Shown in pieces: positions 48,785 through 60,120 of a DNA stretch of 64,000 nucleotides. Made by a program: the position numbers and the translations under genes. Numbering within the stretch: the first letter of the stretch is position 1; each line of letters starts with the position of its first letter. The notes below the pieces were generated by a model. That model was not told the origin of the DNA. It made no database searches and worked only from the letters and a program-made list of their open reading frames with translations. This DNA comes from Climacium dendroides. Its lineage: Eukaryota; Streptophyta; Bryopsida; Hypnales; Climaciaceae. The stretch covers positions 32,922,001-32,986,000 of the forward strand of contig OX467082.1 of NCBI GenBank assembly GCA_950106755.1, given 5' to 3'.

Positions 48785-49197
48785 TAAGGTAGTAGGGCCT
48801 TAAAGCGACCATTTACCGGCTGGTCCCCCTTTTTCAAAGTTTTCCATGAATAGAAATATTTTTGGATTATTTTCCAGAGAAAGAAAAATGGATGTGGAAC
48901 ATCACACAAGTGGTTTCATATTTTTTGAATAATTTTAGAATTACTTATGAATTTTCAAAAAAAAATTGTTGTAGGCACCTATTTGTGACCCTAGGTCTTC
49001 CAAAATCTGACCACTTGCAACTTCTAAAGTGATTTGAGGAAATGAAGGCCAACATTGGCTCTTGCAATAAATAATGCTTTTCTCTTGATTCTCTCAATGG
49101 CTTGAGAGGTTCATTTAAGAACCACCTACTATCCATTTTAGACCTAAATATAGGGGCGATTTGAAGAGGTTGCTCGCTTTTAGAGCAGACTACCTTA
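48785..49197. mobile_element. MITE pair member 2 (complete copy)
   Basis: 413 bp with ends TAAGGTAGTAGGGCCTTAAA and, in reverse complement, TAAGGTAGTCTGCTCTAAAA. TA occurs at both borders. It is a longer subfamily of the AAGGTAG group with an interior unrelated to the 300-bp copies. Its right end takes part in a 53-bp tandem duplication. Confidence 0.8.
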
Positions 49198-49271
49198 ATT
49201 CGTTGCCACTCAACACAAGAGGTTGCTCGCTTTTAGAGCATACTACCTTAATTCGTTGCCACTCAACACAG
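49166..49271. repeat. 53-bp tandem duplication spanning a MITE end
   Basis: GAGGTTGCTCGCTTTTAGAG, then CA, ACTACCTTAATTCGTTGCCA and CTCAACACA, occurs twice (49166-49218 and 49219-49271) with one or two differences. The unit contains the MITE right end plus 3' host flank, so the duplication happened after insertion. Confidence 0.85.
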
Positions 49272-49603
49272 TGAGGATGGAAAGAGGAAGGTCAAGTGAT
49301 TGAGAGTTGTAATCTCCACAAAAGTGTTGATTGAAGAGAGTGTTGTAGAATGGCTTTGAATCATGATGCAATGTGATTGACACTAAGTTAATGGTTCATT
49401 TCTAATTCCTAATCCTTGTAGCTTGAATTATTTCCAGGACATTGTATGAAAAAACTATGAATTTTCAAAGTGTTGATCACAAGTGCACTTGAAATCAACC
49501 CTAGCCTCTCTCTACTAGGATTTTATTTACTCTATAAGCAACATCGAAAACGTGGCATTTTACTCTAGAGTATTTCTTTGGAGAAGCCTAGAAAAATGTT
49601 GCA
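49272..49603. other. Spacer
   Basis: No frame or repeat of note. Confidence 0.35.
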
Positions 49604-49900
49604 TAAGGTTGGAGGTCCATAAGGTTCTTAGGCTCAAAAAGCATTTTCTAATGCAAAGCTACAATTTGCCTTCTCATTGCACCATCAACGTACAAAGAGT
49701 GTATATTTCAAGGGGTGGACGTTTTTAGTGACCATTGCATTTCAACTTCAAAAATTCTTAACTAATTCCATGAAGCTCTTAAAAATAGGAAACAACTTGG
49801 ATTAGATGCCAATTCCATTTCTCTTTCAAGGAAAAATTGCTGAAAAGAACTCTAACCTCCGTAAATTAATTTTCACCTCTAAAATGGACCTCAAACCTTG
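49604..49900. mobile_element. AAGGTAG-family MITE, opposite orientation, diverged
   Basis: Left TAAGGTTGGAGGTCCAT, right (reverse complement) CAAGGTTTGAGGTCCAT. The interior has GATGCCAATTCCATTTC, TTTCAACTTCAAAAATT and a GTATATTTCAAGGGGTGGAC block shared with the other copies. Confidence 0.65.
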
Positions 49901-51424
49901 GTCCACGTTTGAAATGTTGACCCAATAAGAATCATGTTCATGGAGTAGCCAAAGCAATGTTTTTAGTAGGAGGGGAACAATACAAATTGATCATGGGAAC
50001 TAGGTTTTTTTAAATTAATTTTCTTTTAAGAAATGTCAAAGTGGTGATATAAAATGTTATAGGGGTCCTCTGAATTTCAACATTCATCCACATATTGGAT
50101 AGAAAACATCACATTAGCACATATCACATGTCTATAATTTGGTTCTCATCCATAATCTAGCAATTTCATCCAATTTTATTTTTTTAAAATTTGAAGTTTT
50201 TTTGGCAAGTTGTTCGCCATTTTTTTGCCATTTTTTATGCCATGTTTTAGCCAGATTATTTTTTCTGGCACCAGAAAAGAAAAAAAAAAAAAAAAAAAAA
50301 GCCCTGATGGGAACTATCGGTTTTCAGAGATCTTCCAAGTGTATTTCTAGAATTCCACGTGTCAGTTACGTTAGAATTACAGGGTTGATGACAGCCACCA
50401 TATAGTTGCATTGAGGCACCCAGGAACATGTATTAAAAGAGGACCCCATTTATGCCTGAGTGCCGGCCGGATCAGAGTGATGTAATTTTCATTTCACGTA
50501 TACTTCCTGGAGAAATGAAAAAAAATTACAAACAGTACTGCACATGAATTCACTTCTGGAAAAGCCAGACTTACAAGATTGCAGTCCCTCTACTAACAGT
50601 CTACAAGCCTGTAGAAAAGCATTCCTGCAAAATCAGTGAAACTCCAGGTTTCATTTTCATATAAAAAAAACTGTTTTATGGTACAGGTTCACACACTATA
50701 TATCTCAAATCCAACTAAGAACGTCAACCGGTACAGCATGAAATATAATTCTCACCCTGAAGTAGAATTGTAACAACAATCTGGCAAAAAAAAAAACTAC
50801 CTTCGGAATGTAAGGACGAAACTACGACGGATCCTCCAGTGACTCAAAGCGACGAACACTCATGGTTCCCCTGGACGGACTCATCTGAACACTTCAGTTC
50901 ATTTCGGAAGAGAAGAAAATATTCGTCAATGGAACCCAATACAGACACGGAACTGCTGCAGACAAACACTGTGCAAGCACTTTACCTGAATCACTAGCTC
51001 AAGCTGCTCAAAACCAATCACTGATGACTGTGCATGGAGGAGAATTGAACCGGCGGTAACAGAAGTCGGAGCATTTGTGACCCGATGAAAATGATAAAAA
51101 AAAACAACGGTAGAATTTTGAAACGATCGACAGGTCAAGCACCGACCAGAATTTCACGAGATTTTCTCAGCATAAGCAAATAGAGGCAACACCGGCCGGA
51201 AACCGGTTGGATGTGCGGAACGACGGACGAGGATAAAAAACTGCCGAACCGGTACCCGACTAAAAACACTGTCTGCTTCATATGCTAAAATCAGAACATG
51301 CTACGCGGTAGGGTAACTTATGACTCACATTTTCAAAGCTATGAAAAATCGATGTAAGCTTTACTGATCTGAAGCCACTAATTAGCCACATTGCCAACTT
51401 TGCCTTGGACTAATGCATGGCCTG
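49901..51424. other. Spacer rising in GC, no gene assigned
   Basis: AT-rich to about 50250, then an A21-type run near 50280 behind an imperfect palindrome (GCCAGA...TCTGGC). From 50400 to 51400 the composition resembles the genic islands, but no frame on either strand has recognisable coding features; the longest is 70 codons on the minus strand at 50926-51138. Non-coding transcript or regulatory sequence is possible. Confidence 0.35.
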
Positions 51425-51496
51425 AAAGCCTGGACGGCTAGGCATCTTTACTTGTGTCAAAAAAAAAAAAAAAAAAAGCCTGGACGGCTGGGTATC
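51425..51496. repeat. Poly(A) insertion flanked by ~19-bp direct repeats
   Basis: GCCTGGACGGCTAGGCATC (about 51428-51446) and GCCTGGACGGCTGGGTATC (51478-51496) flank TTTACTTGTGTC followed by 19 A residues. A short body ending in poly(A) between target-site-like repeats of this length is the signature of LINE-type reverse transcription, here of a very short template. Slippage-linked duplication is an alternative. Confidence 0.65.
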
Positions 51497-51949
51497 AAAA
51501 ACTCTGGGTCCCGCACTGGAAAACGGGCGTTTTCAATTGAATGTTCTCAAATTAGCTATTTCTTACCAATTGATCAGTCTCAGTCGGGGGTAACTACAGT
51601 TAATGTCGGCCAACGCGCGCGCAGCTTGCGAGGTGCCCAGAATTTCCAGGCACATGCATGGTACAGACTTCGATAGTACGCATCCCAAGCTCATCAATGC
51701 CCGACTAATTAACTTAATTACCGCAGCCAGTCAGCCACCCTAACCTCCAACCCCAAACCGAGCTCCTCTCAAACCAGTATCGGGACACAAAATGGGACAC
51801 AACAAGGGACACAACATCAAACCTTGAATGAATAGTTGCAGCAACCTTAGCACCCCAGAGCTCCCACACACAACACAACACACCAACGCTCCGTCAATTC
51901 AGTCCTCCATTCAGACGCAATCCCGTACGTAGTGCTTCATCTCGGCAAG
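51497..51949 (+). promoter_or_regulatory. Upstream region of double ubiquitin-like gene
   Basis: CA-rich and CT-rich sequence with GGGACACAA repeated three times at about 51783-51820, then ACACAACACAACACACC at about 51868. It resembles a leader. No TATA box was identified with confidence. Confidence 0.35.
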
Positions 51950-52474
51950 ATGCAGATCTTTTTGAGGGCGTTGACTGTGAAATCTCTCACACTGGAGGTT
52001 GAGAGCAGCGACACTGTCAAGAGCTTGAAATCCAAGGTGCACTTCCGTGAAGGCATCCCTCCGGAGCACCAACGTCTCATCTACTCGGGGAAGCAGATGG
52101 AAGACGACCGCACTCTCGCCGACTACCACGTGGAGAGAGGCGCCAATTTGCACTTGGTGATGCGCCTACTAGGAGGCGCAGGAGGAGGAGGAGGGAGTGC
52201 TAACAAATGTGGTCCTGGTGCAGTGGCCATGGAGGCGCAGGTGTTTGTGAAAAATTTGAATGGGAAGACGCTGGCGATAGACGTGGATTTGGAGAAGAAC
52301 ACGGTGTTGGACGTGAAGAGGGTGATCGAGGAGAGGGAGAAGATCGAGCCCGAGGCGCAGAGGCTGATTTATTGTGGGAAGGTGTTGGAGGATGCGTCTT
52401 TGTTGAAGGACTACAAGGTGGGGAATCATGCGACGTTGCATCTCGTGGTGCGCTTGAACGGTGGAGGATGCTGA
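51950..52474 (+). CDS. Protein of two tandem ubiquitin-like domains
   Basis: 174 residues. Domain 1 is exactly 76 residues and aligns with ubiquitin without gaps. It keeps Leu8, Ile44, Val70, Lys11, Lys27, Lys29, Lys48 and the terminal Gly-Gly. It differs at Lys6 (Arg), Lys33 (Arg), Lys63 (Arg) and Arg74 (Leu). A Gly-rich linker of about 20 residues ([14 protein letters not shown]) leads to domain 2 ([20 protein letters not shown] onward), which is more divergent and ends RLNGG plus GC. The intact Gly-Gly at both domain ends and two extra C-terminal residues resemble a polyubiquitin precursor. The changed Arg74 and the long linker suggest instead a stable double-UBL protein. Function, processing and conjugation are unknown. 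Intronless. A broken copy lies at 63.2 kb. Confidence 0.9.
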   Translation: MQIFLRALTVKSLTLEVESSDTVKSLKSKVHFREGIPPEHQRLIYSGKQMEDDRTLADYHVERGANLHLVMRLLGGAGGGGGSANKCGPGAVAMEAQVFVKNLNGKTLAIDVDLEKNTVLDVKRVIEEREKIEPEAQRLIYCGKVLEDASLLKDYKVGNHATLHLVVRLNGGGC

Positions 52475-52532
52475 AGAATTGTGTCGCTGCACGTCGACCT
52501 GTCTGTCTGTGCTCTTGGTAGGTTGTTTTGTT

Positions 52533-53660
52533 CGGGTTTAGTTATATATTACATGTTTTAGGTTGTCTAGCTCTCTCGAAGTGATATCGATTCAATTCGG
52601 GGATGGAAGTTGAAAGGCAAAGTTGAGGGCTTTCTGGTTGGGCTACCGACAGCAACCGACTGAATCCCCCGTTGCAACATGCACCATCCCTTCAGAATTT
52701 GAAGTAGTTCTTATCGTAATTTCACTTCTCGAATGTTGGTATCGGTACGGTGATCAGTAAATTTCTGGGATGGTTTCCGAGCAACTTGCAGCATATATGT
52801 AATAAGGTTTTGTGGAGGTACGCTTGCTCAATTGTTTCCTTCGGGTTTATTAATACACGTTTACGTTAACTAGCTGTCTCTCAGATAGACGTGATTAATT
52901 TGGGGATGGAATTAATTTGGAAGGCAATGTTTTGTACTTTCTGTTTGTGCTACCGACTTCATTTATGGATCCCCTGTTGCAACACCGCCCCTTGTGGTAT
53001 TTTAGTACGAAGTACGTTAGTAGACGAAGGTAGGAGAGGTTCTGATCCTTTTTTTCTTCCCTCGACTGTTGGTGTCGGTGGTCAATAAAATACTCTAGAT
53101 GGTTTCCAAGCCACTTCGCAGGATACGTTTTGTGGAGGTGGGGTTGCGTGGCAATCTTTTTGAAGTGATTACTCGGGAGCTTCGTGGTCTCCATTAGTCC
53201 AAAATGAAGTCCTGTCTGTGCTACCGACAGCTACCGACTGAATCCCCCTGTTGCAACACCGTCTCGTCTGTACATTAGTTAACTAGTAGAGGAAGGCACG
53301 GGAAGCTTTTTTTTTTAAAGAGTTTCAGTCCTTGAATGTTGGTGACTCTGCTCAACAAATTTTCGAGATGGATTCTGAGCTACTTCGCAGCATAAGTTTT
53401 AAGTTAATCTTTTGAAGTGATTACAGGAGTTTCATGGTCTGATCCCTCCCGGCCTCCGAAATTATTAAGTGCTTCCTGTTTGTGCTACCGAAAGCTACCG
53501 ACTGAAACCCCTGTTGCAATTAACAGCGTACCGTCCCTTGTGCATATTTGGAAGGTAGCTTGGACTCCTCTGAAAATGTTATGTCTGTGCATGCATGTTC
53601 AATTCAATAAAATTTTCTGGATGGATACCGAAGTACTTCGACAGTTTCGCAGCTAGAACA
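52533..53660. repeat. Four degenerate tandem copies of a ~0.27-0.31-kb unit
   Basis: The phrase GTGCTACCGACAGC.ACCGACTGAA then CCCC-TGTTGCAAC occurs at about 52643, 52950, 53218 and 53487. Each is followed by a second landmark (TCAATAAA-TTTCTGGATGG, CCGAGC-ACTTCGCAGCATA) at about 52754, 53080, 53353 and 53607. Spacing is about 306, 270 and 268 bp. The copies are diverged and contain no long frame. They start just behind the ubiquitin-like gene, so copy 1 probably includes its 3'UTR. Confidence 0.8.
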
Positions 53661-54019
53661 AATTTTTGGCAAGCCTTGTGTGTCGATCTTTTTAGACTTC
53701 ATTACAGACTGAATTTTCATGTTGCTGGGGAATGGAGACTGCCGTGGGACGAAATTGTCACTTTGGCAGGTGGACGAGATGTTGCGCAGCCTTAGTTTGG
53801 AAAGCTTTTTCGGTTTGCTGAATTGTTCAAAAGGAGTAGCCTGTGCAATTGTGAAACAAGAGTGTTGTTTCAGTTGTTGGGAATAAGGTATGCATTCCCG
53901 TTATGAACCTTGTTTCAAATTGCATTGCAATCTCCGTCCTTCCAACATTTCAGTCTTGGAATGTTGGATAGATGTAGATAGGGATGCAATTGGGAAGAGG
54001 GTCCAGGATGGGTACTCTG
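53661..54019. other. Spacer behind the tandem copies
   Basis: Mixed composition, no frame of note. Confidence 0.3.
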
Positions 54020-54243
54020 TAAAGTAGGAGCACCCAATAGCGTGAGTGTACCCAATGGTGCGACTTTCTACACATGATGGTCATTTTAGAACTTAAATGC
54101 AAATAAATTATAGATAGCTTATTTTTATTGACTGAAGTAATAAGTTATCTATAGTCTACCTACATTTTACATTCTAAAATCATTACCTTACCTAAAAAGT
54201 CATGCCATTGGGTACACTCATGCCATTGAGTACTTCTACCTTA
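54020..54243. mobile_element. Fold-back MITE with ~46-bp inverted repeats
   Basis: The left arm reads TAAAGTAGGAGCACCCAATA, then GAGTGTACCCAATGG. The right arm in reverse complement reads TAAGGTAGAAGTACTCAATG, then GAGTGTACCCAATGG. The arms extend about 46 bp of a 224-bp element, and TA stands at both borders. The outer bases place it in the AAGGTAG group. The interior is AT-rich and also partly self-complementary (AGTAATAAGTTATCTATAG). Confidence 0.8.
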
Positions 54244-54356
54244 TAACAAAATCACTTCTTGGTAGTAAGTTTCATTGAATTTACCATTTGGTAGATTTGT
54301 TTAATAATTGATTCATTCTTAGCTTCAAGTCTTGTGTCTTCAAACATGCATATATT

Positions 54357-54635
54357 TAAGGTAGGTACACCCAAATGTGCCGCTAATTTTAAACCACCAT
54401 CTATACTATATGTACATCTCTAAAATCAGTTTTGTACCTAATATGTGGAAGAAATGCTTTTAGAACCAAACTTTGTTCCTTAATAACTTTTGCATACAAT
54501 ATCCAAATGCCACGTTCTCTGGTGTGTTGAAACCTTCTTTCACTTGCCAACAAGAACATATGAAAATTTGACCAGTCTAATAATAAAAAATAATTTCAAT
54601 AGCAAAAAGTGACGATTTTGGGTGTACTTACCTTA
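54357..54635. mobile_element. AAGGTAG-group MITE, copy related to the H4-upstream element
   Basis: Left TAAGGTAGGTACACCCAAA, right (reverse complement) TAAGGTAAGTACACCCAAA, TA borders, 279 bp. The interior aligns with 28930-29209. It lies only about 110 bp from the fold-back element at 54.02 kb. Confidence 0.8.
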
Positions 54636-57600
54636 ATCCAAAGGAGAAGTGACATCTTGTGTATGGACAATGAATGTTCTTAAAAGATTACTAGTATGTG
54701 AGCTATATAAAACAAAAGAAGTTCATTCAAGTATATTGCAAAATGCAATTTTTATTTATTTTGTAGTGATGTGACTAGCTTGGTCACTGTTAGATGCTTA
54801 ATGATTTTGTGTAATAATGACTAGATGGGAAGAGATAAAAAAAAAACTTGAAAGAAAGAAGATTTTATGTTTGGAATTCTATCAAGCCGTAATTTGGTTT
54901 GTTTCAAACAATCAAAAGCTCAAAATCTCCATCTTTTGTTCTTCCAAACTCACAAACCTTACACTTGGCTTAGATTGGAATATAAAGTTATCACCTCTAA
55001 CTACGTCAAAATAAACAATTGAGTTTGGTTTGAACTTGTTGAATTGTATTGTTTTGTTGAGTCTTGTTGGCAATTGCAAGAAGATTGTAAATTTTCTTAG
55101 TTTGGATTTTTTGGACTTTATGAATAAACTATTAGAATTTTTAGAGTGTTGATTATATATATTAGCACAATGTGATAAGTTAGACCAAGTGTGGGTCTTG
55201 AATGCTTGGTCTACTCAACCATGTTTCTACTAGTGATTGGTGTATCAAAAATCTGATCCTATAGTAAACTTTTATGTTCAATAGTTCAAACACTTACAAT
55301 TAAGAGTTGAATGAGTGTAACTTGTGACTTTGTAGGTCTTTATTCACTTATGCTTTTAAAAAAATATGAAAATTACAAAATATATTTTTCCTAGCCATTT
55401 GATGCGTGAACATCTTGAATTTCTTAATAATCCAATGGATTTATATGATTGGGCTTTGAATTGTTTAATTTTGTCTCATTAATGCTTCTATAACTTTTAT
55501 ATGAATTTCGTACCTTGTAGAGGTTTAAAACAAAAGTTATGGCTAAACAATAAGCAAAAGAAAATATTGTTGTGCAATGGGTGACAATAAATAGTACAAG
55601 TGTTTCTTGGAATTGCCCAAACTAAGACTATTGATGGTAGAACTTTTGAATTTGACCCTTTGCTTCACTACCTTCCGTCACTAATGTACTAAAGTATTAC
55701 AAAGGACAATATTGTTGCAATAGGAAATTCATTAATTAAGGCAATAGCTCAAATAGAAAACACTCAATATTGGCCAAACATTAAAGGGAGAACTATGAAT
55801 CAAAACTTGAGTATTGTACGTTTAGGTCTTATTCATCATCTTGGTGTCAAAAATAATTTAATTTTGGCATTTGAACAATTCAACAACTTGATCCAATTTT
55901 GTTGGCTTTTGGCATGTTGCTCTTCCTAATTTTTTGACATTCTAATGAAATGATTTGATTTTTTCTACTCATACATGAATGTGTTCCTTTTTTCTAAATT
56001 TTTTCAAGAATAATTTTTTAATATTCAAAATTTTCAAGAATGAAAATTTCTCATATTTTTAGAAGTAGGTTTACAAATTTTTCATATTTTAGACATGCTT
56101 CAATTTTTCCTTAATTATTTACGGAATTGACCTACATGACTACATTTCAAAACATTGGCATACATTTAGGGAAAATGAAAAAAATTCTTGGGGTGGTGTT
56201 TCTCTTTGTTCCAAAGGTAACACCCAAAATTTTTTTGACATTGGAAAAAGTGAGATACATAGGGAAATTATAAGGGTCATTGGGAGAAAAATCATTGGAA
56301 ATTCTTAGGGAAACTTTTGTTGTTGCAATGTAATGAAGTAAGAATGAAAAATTATTTTGTAGATGAATGAAATTGTAATATTGGATGGATGAACATGGAT
56401 GATTTTTTAATTTTTATGTGTGGATGGATGAACAAGGATGCAAAATTGTTTGATAGATGCATGGAATTGCAATCTTGGATGGATTATTATAGATGAAAAA
56501 ATGATTGACATTGGATGAATGAACATTGTCGTCCAAGCCAATTTCAACAAAATTGTCATGTCCATGCCAATACACACAAACATGAACAATTGCGCAACTA
56601 TTGAGACTAATTGCACTTCACTCATTCTTTAACATGAATGTTGGCAAATACCATAAAATGGGGTCAAATTCTTTAGATTCCACACAATCAATTTTTCTGG
56701 GTTTATTATCCTTCGGTTAACTCAATTTAGAATTTGTAGAAGCTCATTTTATAGGACTCGGAATATTTCATGACCTTTAGCACAATTGAAAATATTCTAT
56801 AACCTTTAGTAGTTTCATAGCTTTATTGGTACTTAGTTAGGGCTTTATCAATACTTGCGACTTTATGAATACTCACGACTTCATCTTTATTTTGTTTTGA
56901 GAATTAAGATTATTTTTATTGATATTTTTTCCCTTATTCAATTATACCATATTATAATTTTTGAAAATTTCATTAGATTCCATAATTATTTTTTAACAAA
57001 TTTGATCCTAACGTAGGATAAGTCGAATTCTTCTCTTCTTCAATCTCCAATCCAACTTAAGCTTGTCTTTTTCTAGAAGGTGATTGTGGGCAATTTCCCA
57101 ATAGGTTTGTATTCTTTGAAACCTACTCTTGATGCATGATTATACATTGAAAATAATATCCTCAAGAATCTTTTAAGAATGGAGGCCTTAGCTTAATTTT
57201 CCCATCTCTCGAGTAAATTATTCTCAAGTAAATTATTGTTGAATCTATGCACAACATATACAATTAATAGAGAGACTGAGAATTTTGAGAGCTCATGAAA
57301 AGACCAAAATTCATGTATGGCATAAATGTAAGGGTGAGTTTTTCATCTTATGAATTTTGTTCCTAAATTTTGTTCCCCTAATAAGAAAATGGTCAATTTT
57401 CATGTGTGGAATTGGGGTGCTTGTAAGCCTTGATGCATTCATAGATTTTGGACATTTTGTAGGCATAAAAAGTCATCTTTATTTGTAATTCAAATTTGAG
57501 CACATTCTAGGTATGAAAATTGGAACATTTGTGTACATGAATGTTTCAGTTCTTTACATCAAATTGCACAATTTTTGTGGATGAAGTTTGGGCACTTTTA

Positions 57601-57704
57601 TTATATATGGAAGAGGACACACATAAATGTAAGTTAATCTCCTACATATCTTTGTAGAGTATAGAATCTACCTATGCATATATCTACCAAAACTTCCAAT
57701 GTCT
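54636..57704. other. AT-rich spacer without recognisable genes
   Basis: Frames at 54817-55014 and 56407-56625 (minus) have no motif. Repeated GGATGGATGAA/AACATGGATGA words at 56380-56530 form a weak imperfect repeat. No element ends were paired. Confidence 0.4.
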
Positions 57705-59470
57705 ATCAAAGCCCTTCTCATTCCCATTCCATTTGGCTTCTTTGAATACAATCTTCAGCTCTTCAAGATCTTCATCAAAGCCCTTCTCATTCCCATTCCC
57801 TTTGGCTTCTTTGAACACTATCTTCAGCTCTTCAAGATCTTCAGCTCTTTAATCTTCAGTCTTCAGTTTTGGTTCTGCTATATTTATTTTGATGGTGAGA
57901 GTGAAGGTCTTTTGGAGCTTTTGTAATGACTAGTTGTTCCTTCCAGGAACGCCTCGAATGTATGTATGCAATGCATGATTTTTGTTATTAAGAAACTTGT
58001 TGACAAACTAAGTTTGATAGAAGTTTGAAATAGAGTTGGAATTTGAAGTTTCAAGGGATTCAAGAGGATTGGGTGAAGAGGAAATAGAGTTGGAATTTGA
58101 AGTTTCAAGGGATTCAAGAGGATTGGGATTGAGGTTTAAAATAGAATTGGAATTTGAAGTTGGCTTGAGAGGATTGGGATTGAAGGATGTTGAGGTTTAA
58201 AATAGAGTTGGAATTTGAAGTTGGCTTAAGAGGATTGGGATTGAAGATGATGTATTGCATATGTTACTTAAACATGGTTCTGTATTGCATATGTTACTTA
58301 AATATGTTGAACCTTTGCATTGCAATAACATTCTCACCTAACATTTTCACCTAAACATATTGGACCATTGCATTGCAATAACATTCTCACCTAAACATAT
58401 TGGACCAATGCATTGCAATAATATACTCACGCAGATGGGCCATATAGAATTCCAATGTTTCCTTATAACTTACTACCACTTTGAAGTGCCATATAGAATT
58501 TCAATGTTTCTTTACAACTTACTACCACTTTGAAGTGCCATGTAGAGTTTTAATGTTGCAATAATATTCTCACCCAGATGCCATATAGAGTTTTAATGTT
58601 TCCTTACAACTTACTACCTCTTTGAAGTGCCATATAGAGTTTCAATGCTCCCTTACAACTCACTACTCTTTGAAGTGCCAAAGATGCCATATAGAGTTTT
58701 AATGTTTCCTTACAACTTACTACCTCTTTGAAGTGCCATATACAACTTACTACCTCTTTGAAGTGCCATATAGAGTTCCAATGCTTCCTTACAACTCACT
58801 ACTCTTCGAAGTGCCAAAGATGCCATATAGAGTTTTAATGTTTCCTTACAACTTACTACCTCTTTGAAGTGCCATATAGAGTTTCAATGCTCCCTTACAA
58901 CTCACTACTCTTCGAAGTGCCAAATTGCCAATAAAGATTGAAATTGTAAAAATTTCTTGCTAGAAATTTTATATTAGCAAATTTCAAGTTCTAAGGATAG
59001 TATTGAAATCATGCTCACATGCTAGATGCTAGATGCTCATCTTTCTTGTTTTGTCACAAACTTGTCCCAATGGTTGTCCAACAAGCAAGCTTCAGCTTCA
59101 CAACCAAGCTTCAGCTTCACAACCAAGCTTGGTTGTCAATAGGGATAGTGTCCCAATGGTTGTCCAACAAGCAAGCTTCAGCTTCACAACCAAGCTTGGT
59201 TGTCAATAGGGATAGTATTGAAATCAACAAGCAAGCTTCAACTTCACAACCAAGCTTGGTTGTCAATAGGGATAGTGTTGAAATCATGCTCACATGCTGG
59301 ATGCTCTAGATGCTCTCCAAGCTTGGTTGTCAATAGGGGTAGTGTTGAAATCATGCTCACATGCTACATGCTCTAGATGCTCTCCGTGGGATAGTGTTGA
59401 ATAGTGTTGGATAGTGTTGAATAGTGTTGAAATCATGCTCACATGCTAGATGCTCTAAATGCTCTCCTTC
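57705..59470. repeat. Compound satellite-like region of several tandem repeats
   Basis: Successive blocks are: a 69-bp unit twice (57705, 57774; ATCAAAGCCCTTCTCATTCC); four units of about 55-60 bp with GTTGGAATTTGAAGTT and AGAGGATTGGG (58030-58240); CATTGCAATAACATTCTCAC units (58310-58430); at least seven GCCATATAGAG-TTTCAATG / CCTTACAACTTACTACC / CTTTGAAGT units (58440-58925); and CAAGCTTGGTTGTCAATAGG / GATAGTGTTGAAATCATGCT units (59070-59450). The open frames in it (57699-57926, 59019-59309) merely reflect repeat periods divisible by three. Confidence 0.85.
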
Positions 59471-60120
59471 TTTCATCTTTCTTGTTTTGTCCCAAACTTG
59501 TCCCAACAAGCCCCAACAAGCTCAGTGTCACCAAACCAAAAGACCAAACCAAGTAAGGGTTCCAAGCAAGGGAAGGACTAAAGCTTGAATGAAGGAGAGT
59601 TCTTTGTCTTATAAGATTGACAATTGATATGATTAAATTTAGGATTAAGAAGATTGGTTATGGACTACAATTAGGGAACAAAAATTTCCACATTTAGAAA
59701 CAACCAATAGTTCTACTTCTTTTAAATTTTCTTTTCTCCTAAATTCAAATACTAGGGATGCCCCACCAAACCTAGTTCTATTTCTTTGGAATACTATTGA
59801 CACTAGAGATGCCCCCATCAAACCTAGGTTCATAAATGTGAAGTTTGTTTAACATAACCAAGTTCCAAGAATACTGTGATGTGGCAAGTTGATGAGGAAG
59901 CATCATTAATCTAATCTAGAAACAAACTAGGCAGGCAGCAAACCTATTAACATCATTGGACCTTCTAAACAAGATCATATAATACATAAAATTCTCATCA
60001 TTCTCTTATATTTGATTACAAATGCAGCTGTAGAATTAAGATCACACACTCACATTCTTCAGGCCAAATTGTGCCACCACATTTGCCCCAACTGAAGCAA
60101 TATCTTGCTGTCTGAATACA
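59471..60120. other. Spacer and 3' flank of F-box gene
   Basis: Mixed composition. The minus-strand frame 59645-59833 has no motif. The 100-200 bp next to 60121 are probably the F-box 3'UTR. Confidence 0.35.

Noticed and set aside
50270..50300. A-run near 50280 as a second retroposon tail.
   Set aside because: No matching direct repeats on its two sides and no recognisable body. Could be a simple homopolymer.
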